Of a DNA stretch of 64,000 bases, positions 58,501 to 64,000 are shown piece by piece. The translations under genes and the position numbers were made by a program. Origin of the DNA: Mesocentrotus franciscanus (lineage: Eukaryota > Echinodermata > Echinoidea > Camarodonta > Strongylocentrotidae); contig CP137679.1 of NCBI GenBank assembly GCA_037976565.1, positions 31,749,764 to 31,813,763 of the forward strand, given 5' to 3'. The notes under the pieces were generated by a model. The model did no database searches. It worked only from the letters and a program-made list of their open reading frames with translations, and had not been told where the DNA came from. Numbering within the stretch: the first letter of the stretch is position 1; each line of letters opens with the position of its first letter.

Positions 58501-61500
58501 GAAAAGAAAAAGAAAAATCAATACCATTGCCATTACCATATTTTTAGATTCCTTTCTTTTTGTTAACCTTATTCCAACTGGGCTATTTCAGACCAGGTAT
58601 TTACTGAGGGGGTCAATTTGACCCCGAAGATCTCGGCCGTTTCACAGCCGATCGCCGCAAAAATTTGCATGCATGTCAAGTGAAGTGTATAGAATACTAT
58701 GGTAATTTCAATTTTTTTGAAAAATTCACTCATTTGCATATTAATGGTAATTTATGCAAATAAAGTCATAAAATTCACATTTTTACCCATAAATCATATA
58801 TTCTTCATATTTAAGCATTCTTTTTCACTACATATATTTGTTAGACCATTTGGAATAATAATACGACAAAAAAAAAATTGGAAGAGCCAGGTTATTCCTT
58901 ATGTTATCTCTTCTTTTGATATTTTTGCATGTATGTATGTCATTGTTTTTTAAACTTATGTATTTTATTGTTTTTGTTGTTTTATTTCATTTCTAACTAC
59001 AATTCAACTATTTTGACCCCAAAACAAACACCTAAACTTTAAACAAGACCAAATAACCAATGTTTTATCTCTTTTTAGGAAAAATGATATCTCCATATGT
59101 TTTGTACACAAAAGGTCACGTGACTTTGCAACTATACGTCCGATTTTCAAAAAAATTGTTTTAAAAGATGCGTAAGACTCAAAAGAAAAAAGTCATGAAA
59201 GGAAAACTATATCTGCCGCGGTTCCGGAGTAGTCGCTAAATTACTACAGGGGGTCAATTGACCCCCCCCCAGTTGGAATAGGGTTAAGCCTTCACCATGT
59301 TGTAATTGTTTAGGTATATTTTGTATTATTAACCGTATCAGACATCTGAGCAGGGCAATTTTTAAATTGTATTGCCCTCTAAGTTTAATTGATAAGACAA
59401 CAAAACTACGGGTGATAAAAATATTATTGACCGCTCAGCAAAGTCAATGGGATTTTGTGTGTAATTTGGCGGTCAATACTGATACACAGTAAACCAATGG
59501 ACAAACTATATTGCCCGATCAGAAAAGTCAACGGCGAAATGCGTGTTAAACTAGCAGGCAATACGGTAAAGCCAACATCCGGGTTTTGTAATTTTCTTTG
59601 CGCATCTATTACGCGTATGAGAACCTGCGCACTTTGCGCGCACTCAATTGTGACGTAATAATCACACCTAAGGCACACTGTTTGCAGTGTATCGAAAATT
59701 TCGTAAAGCACTAGATGAACAGTGCTGGTTTGACGATGTTTTGCAACTTTTCATGCTAGGAAACCCTGTGCAGTGTAGGCTACTGTATTTTACATAATTT
59801 AAGAGTATAAGATAGTAAGAGTTTCTTGTTTGCTCTAGATGTCTGATGTGGTTAATAATAGTAATATTGACTGCCTAATTCAGGGCAATACGACTTGTCA
59901 TATATCACCCTCACCTTCGGTTCGGGCGATATATGTCGTATTGCCCTGAAGGCAGTCAATATTACTTAAATATATTGAACTTGATATTTTGATAATTCAA
60001 CTCTGTGGCCTTTGCGGATTTAGATAAATTGTAACATGTGTCACATGAACGTTTATTCTACCTTACTCTTATCATGATTTCTTATTCAATTCAATTTATT
60101 ATCAAAACTTGAGAGTAAAATAATGTTAACAAATACGATCCATAGTAAGAATTAGCATAGGCACGGACGTGGAGTTATGCACGCAAGTAAAGCACATAAG
60201 AGGGATGAAAACAAAATAATATTATTTGATATTATTTGATATCAACTTACCACGTATCCACCAGGAGGACCCTGTGTTTGAAATGTAAAAATGAAACACA
60301 AAAATCATTATTAATCTTGGGGATTTGTGGTGGCTAATCAGTAATAAACAGATTACCGTTAGTGACTGCAAAGCATATTTCACAATTTTATTTTCATTAT
60401 ATCAGCCGTGAATAAAAATCAATAAGAAAAACACGTGGTAGTGACTTTCTCAGATGTTTGTCAAATCTCATTGTACTGAAGTTGCATTTTTTGTTAATCA
60501 TTCAAGTAAAGGCCTATAATCGATTTGTCTATTGACCTCGTCATAACAACCTATCTATATTTCCAGTATCTTTGACTGTAATTTAAAAAAATCACGAGCT
60601 TTAATTTACAAAAAAATGCTGATGTAAAATATTACTTTTGAAAGTATACAAAATTTGTTTCTGAAATATAGTAATAATAACAATAATAACATACATGGAA
60701 AGTAATAATGACAACAACACAAAACACAATAACAATAATAATAATAATAATGATAATAATAATAATAATAATAATATTAATAATTGACAGATATAAGTCA
60801 TAATGTTTCTTACCGGTGGGCCGGGGTATCCAGTATCACCCTGTTGAGGAAAGGTGTAACAAAGAGAGAAGGGGAGATAGAAAGAGAGAGAGAGAGAGAT
60901 AGATAGAGAGAGGGATATAAGGAAAGAGATCAATTAGACTTTTCGAACTAAAATTCTGGCAAGCGTCGAAATATTCACAACTTCATAAATAACGATCATT
61001 TCCAAGAACAATATCAATAGAAATCATATCCATTTCGTTTGATCTGTGAGGCGAGGCTGAACGGCGGAAAACGTACCATTTATAGTTCTTTTGTGTACAG
61101 ATAATGTATTAAAACAATGAAAACAGTGATTTTTCTCATAGAGCTTGTTTTCCATTTTGTGATGAAAGCATTTTACAGAATAAAACTGGTGAGAGATCAA
61201 GAAGTCTAATAATATTCATAACACAGTTATGTTTTTTGGGAGGGGGAGGGAGGGGGGCTGTGAAAATGACTTCTAAGCTACCTGTACATCCAGATCACAT
61301 GTAATCATTTCATAATTGGTCTGGAATAATATCTAATAGAAGTATACTGACTTACCAGTCTGCCCTTTTCTCCCATATCTCCTCTTGGACCCTGTGAGAT
61401 TAAAGATGAAAATATAGGAACAATTACATATTATGCTAAATATATTACTCATTGCGGATGTAGTATCGAAAATAATATCGCTAGTGATATTCGTTTGTCT

Positions 61501-64000
61501 CGCAATGTATGGTCAATAAGGGATCTAAAAGATCACGACGTTTCGTGCGCCGCTGCAACATTTCATCAGGTGATAAAATCTAATGTAATATTACATATCA
61601 GTTAAAATAAAAATAAAACATATAAGAACATTAAATCTCGTTAAGAATATGACAAGAACGAAAGAAGGAAACAAGTTCAAACATATATCATACAAGAATG
61701 AAACTTCTACACAAGGGTTGATTGTAAAAAATTATAATTAATGATCATTTTTTTTCTTCAAAAAGAGAGGTATAAAGACGAACACGAGTAATCACTAATA
61801 TGTTTCACGAACTGTTGCCCTATCACAATTTGTTGTAATATAATTGTAACAACAACAAAAAATCAATAATAAAAATGTTTATTGCAACAATGTTATGTGA
61901 TGAATTCGTTTACAAATCTATATTGATTTAGACAATCTTACCTGAATGCCGAATTGACCAAGAATTCCTTCCAGCCCAGGAAAACCCGCTGGACCTCTTT
62001 CCCCGATAGAACCCTGTAATGAAACAAATGAATGTTAAAGGGCAATGCAACCTTTGTAATCGGCTCATTTGTATGAAAGCAGAAATGGGAGAAACAGGAT
62101 AGCGAAAGTTTGAAATAAATCGGACTAAGTTATAAGTTCTGAGTTCTGAATGTTTGAAATATGAGATCATCAAATCTACGCGTATCTTAAATTAGCAATT
62201 TCGTCAATGGACTGTGACGTAGTCACGGACAACCCTCCCGTTTGTTGAGTACCAAAATATCATTAATTTCTGTTTTTCTTACAAGCACATTATTGCTTGA
62301 GGCACTACTCAAAATATATTATAGCATAATTATCATAGGTCCTTTAAAAAGAAAAGACCCTCCCGAGTCATACCTTTTGAAAAAATTGACATTTTAGTCA
62401 TTAGTGTGTTGAAACGCAGGGTAAAGTTGTCCGTCAAGACGTCACAGTAATATCAAAGATTCAGCCTATTTTAAGTGCCCACAAGTATAGTGATAACGAC
62501 TTTCAAAAATTCATAACTTTTTTATTTTCTGTCCGAATTCATTCAAACTTTCACCATTACGCTTCTCTGATTTTTGGGGATTCCCTTTAGCGTAGTTGTC
62601 TACTAAGGTTGGATTTTTCCTTTAATGATGATCATTGTTTAGTGACTGCTTACTCGTGTTGCATGATCCGAATTTATTCTTGTCGAATTTGATTTTGTTA
62701 AGAATCCTGTGGAAGAGGGGAAAGTAATTAATTTACCACCTCCTCGGGGAATATTGATGTACATCATGGTAATTGTGATAGTGATCAGCGAACGTTCATA
62801 TATCATTTCAAGAAACAAACTTAGTAATATATTTCATATGAAGTAGAATCCAATGTGAATGATGTGAATAATTACTCCCCTGCATTTTGATTATTTCTAA
62901 AATTGTAAAGAACTTTCACCCGCTTATTGAAGGTAACTCGCTATAACTCAACTAAGCAACTCATTTTGAAATTATAGCTTTTATGCTTAAAAACGTTGTA
63001 TATATACACACGAATATCAATACAAAATTGTATTTATTTCACTATCAGTACATTGTCTACGTGAAAACTTACCGCATCTCCGATTCGTCCTTTCACTCCC
63101 CGTAAACCGAGATCTCCCACATTACCACGATAACCCTGAAATAAACGTCAACAGAGATTGAGAAATTTGTACTTGATGATGTTTTATGACTATCATGGTG
63201 ATATTTGTAAAGACATAACTCAAGATTAACATGGGTAAGTGGTGAAGTACATTAGAAGAATAGAGACTACAAAGAAAATATTTCCGTTCATGAGTTACAC
63301 CCCTTTCATGCCAAGGCCACCAAAACCCGTCCAAAAATATGGTTGTAGTTTATGATTGGACAGAGAACGGCTATTTCCTTTTCTCTTTACTGATCTAATA
63401 ATTAAACATAATTCGACATTGAAACAACAAAGTAAACTATAAATTAAAAACGGAAAACTCGTTAAATTGGACAGGTCCTTAAACTTATGGGGCGTTGCAA
63501 GAAAGTTGCAATTGATTGCAAGTTGCGATAGATTGCAATTTGCAAAATTTGCAACTGATATTTGTAATCGATTGCAACTCAACATTCTTGCAACGCCCAA
63601 ATAGTCTCCTAAATTTCCTTGGATTTTGTTAGGATTTAAGTTTTTGACAATTCAATGAAATTAACTAGATCTAGCTTTTATTCTCCCCCTCTCTTTCTCT
63701 CTCTCTTACTAATGGGGCGATGCAAGAACGTTGAGTTGCGATCAATTGCAAATTTGCAATTAATCGCAAGACTTGCGCTTGATTTTGGAGATTTGCAATT
63801 GATTGCAACTTTCTTGCAACGCCCCATTAGTGTCACCAAAGGCTTAATAATCAAACAGCCTATTCTCTCTCTCTCTCTCTCTTTCTCTCTCAGGTGTTCT
63901 GCCGATGGCAGGTCCATCCACCAAATAGCATACATCACGCGCTAATTCATTTTAGGGAAAAAGATAATATAATTGATGAATTGTAAACTCACCGGTCCGC
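55598..64000 (-). CDS. fibrillar-type collagen alpha chain, 3' part with COLFI domain
   Basis: The 5' end lies beyond the window. Exons in transcription order: 64000-63993 (partial), 63135-63073, 62013-61942, 61391-61356, 60840-60814, 60271-60251, 58358-58278, 57804-57672, 57116-57007, 56506-56297, 55753-55598 (stop 55600-55598). Splice sites and phases all agree. The six upstream exons encode Gly-X-Y repeats ([21 protein letters not shown]) in multiples of 9 bp except the last (21 bp, GPPGGYV). The rest is a fibrillar collagen C-terminal domain: [57 protein letters not shown] and then stop. This domain trimerises procollagen chains in the ER before secretion. It is shorter than in classical types I-III and has nine cysteines, one more than the usual eight because of the CC pair. 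The small irregular exons suggest a minor fibrillar type; the exact class is not assigned. Confidence 0.93.
58567..59283. mobile_element. piggyBac-like MITE
   Basis: 717 bp with inverted ends CCTTATTCCAACTGGG...CCCAGTTGGAATAGGG flanked by TTAA on both sides (58563-58566, 59284-59287). Palindromic 'gggtcaattgacccc' motifs lie near both ends. TTAA duplication and CC/GG ends fit piggyBac-type elements. It lies in a collagen intron. Confidence 0.75.
59324..59860. mobile_element. inverted-repeat element
   Basis: About 24-bp imperfect inverted ends: TATTATTAACCGTATCAGAC at the left and its near-complement at 59837-59860. Contains inner small palindromes such as 'agggcaat...attgccct' (59354-59378). 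Class unknown. Collagen intron. Confidence 0.6.
59860..59966. repeat. long near-perfect hairpin
   Basis: Arms AGTAATATTGACTGCC (59860-59875) and its exact complement (59951-59966), then nested CAGGGCAATACGAC (59881-59894) and its complement (59935-59948), around an apex near 'ccttcggttcgg'. Total stem is about 45 bp with small bulges. Confidence 0.85.
60660..60780. repeat. (AAT)n microsatellite
   Basis: Imperfect AAT/ATA repeats directly downstream, on the minus strand, of the small Gly-X-Y exon 60814-60840. Confidence 0.85.
63489..63598. mobile_element. palindromic MITE, copy A
   Basis: Ends GGGGCGTTGCAAGAA...TTCTTGCAACGCCC with internal 'attgcaa' arms. Same family as 63714-63825, 115 bp away. 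Collagen intron. Confidence 0.8.
63714..63825. mobile_element. palindromic MITE, copy B
   Basis: Ends GGGGCGATGCAAGAACG...TTCTTGCAACGCCCC flanked by CTAAT and ATTAG, so the inverted repeat extends into the borders. The interior differs from copy A. Confidence 0.8.

Overview
Eukaryotic genomic DNA, AT-rich, with spliced genes, long introns, many microsatellites and a dense load of non-autonomous transposons. An echinoderm, probably a sea urchin, is the best guess. The reasons are a TU-type foldback transposon (long inverted repeats built of a short tandem repeat, 8-bp target duplication), a tandem cluster of intronless lineage-specific rhodopsin-class GPCRs, tRNA-derived SINEs, and a histone H2B fragment with echinoid-like residues. 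This is an inference; no species is assigned.

Layout. (1) 2.8-7.3 kb, plus strand: a five-exon gene for a secreted protein with a 300-residue low-complexity N-terminal region and one SOUL (heme-binding, HEBP-type) domain. (2) 12.3-22.7 kb, plus strand: a twelve-exon gene for a larger secreted protein. It has a signal peptide, an (R/K)-(I/L)-P-(D/E)-(I/V) pentapeptide repeat, a His-rich linker, two tandem SOUL domains and a Ser/Thr-rich tail. I assembled both genes by hand from splice sites, and every junction keeps the frame. The three SOUL domains share intron positions and phases, so they arose by duplication. (3) 24.5-26.7 kb: the TU-like foldback element. (4) 27.3-49.8 kb: a segmentally duplicated GPCR cluster with four intact single-exon receptors (28.3, 33.5, 40.5, 45.9 kb) and two 5'-truncated pseudogenes (35.0, 42.5 kb). 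The repeated units share a TATA-box upstream cassette and a poly(A) signal. Transposons that hit single units can be delimited exactly because the other units preserve the empty sites. (5) 49.8-55.6 kb: no gene recognised; another hAT-like element. (6) 55.6-64.0 kb, minus strand: the 3' end of a fibrillar-type collagen gene, with small Gly-X-Y exons followed by a complete COLFI C-propeptide; the gene continues past the window edge.

The most unusual content is the pair of secreted SOUL genes, whose domain combinations I do not recognise from any described family. Next come the mosaic structure of the GPCR array and the set of transposon insertions with visible target-site duplications. No searches were run; all family calls rest on reading motifs.
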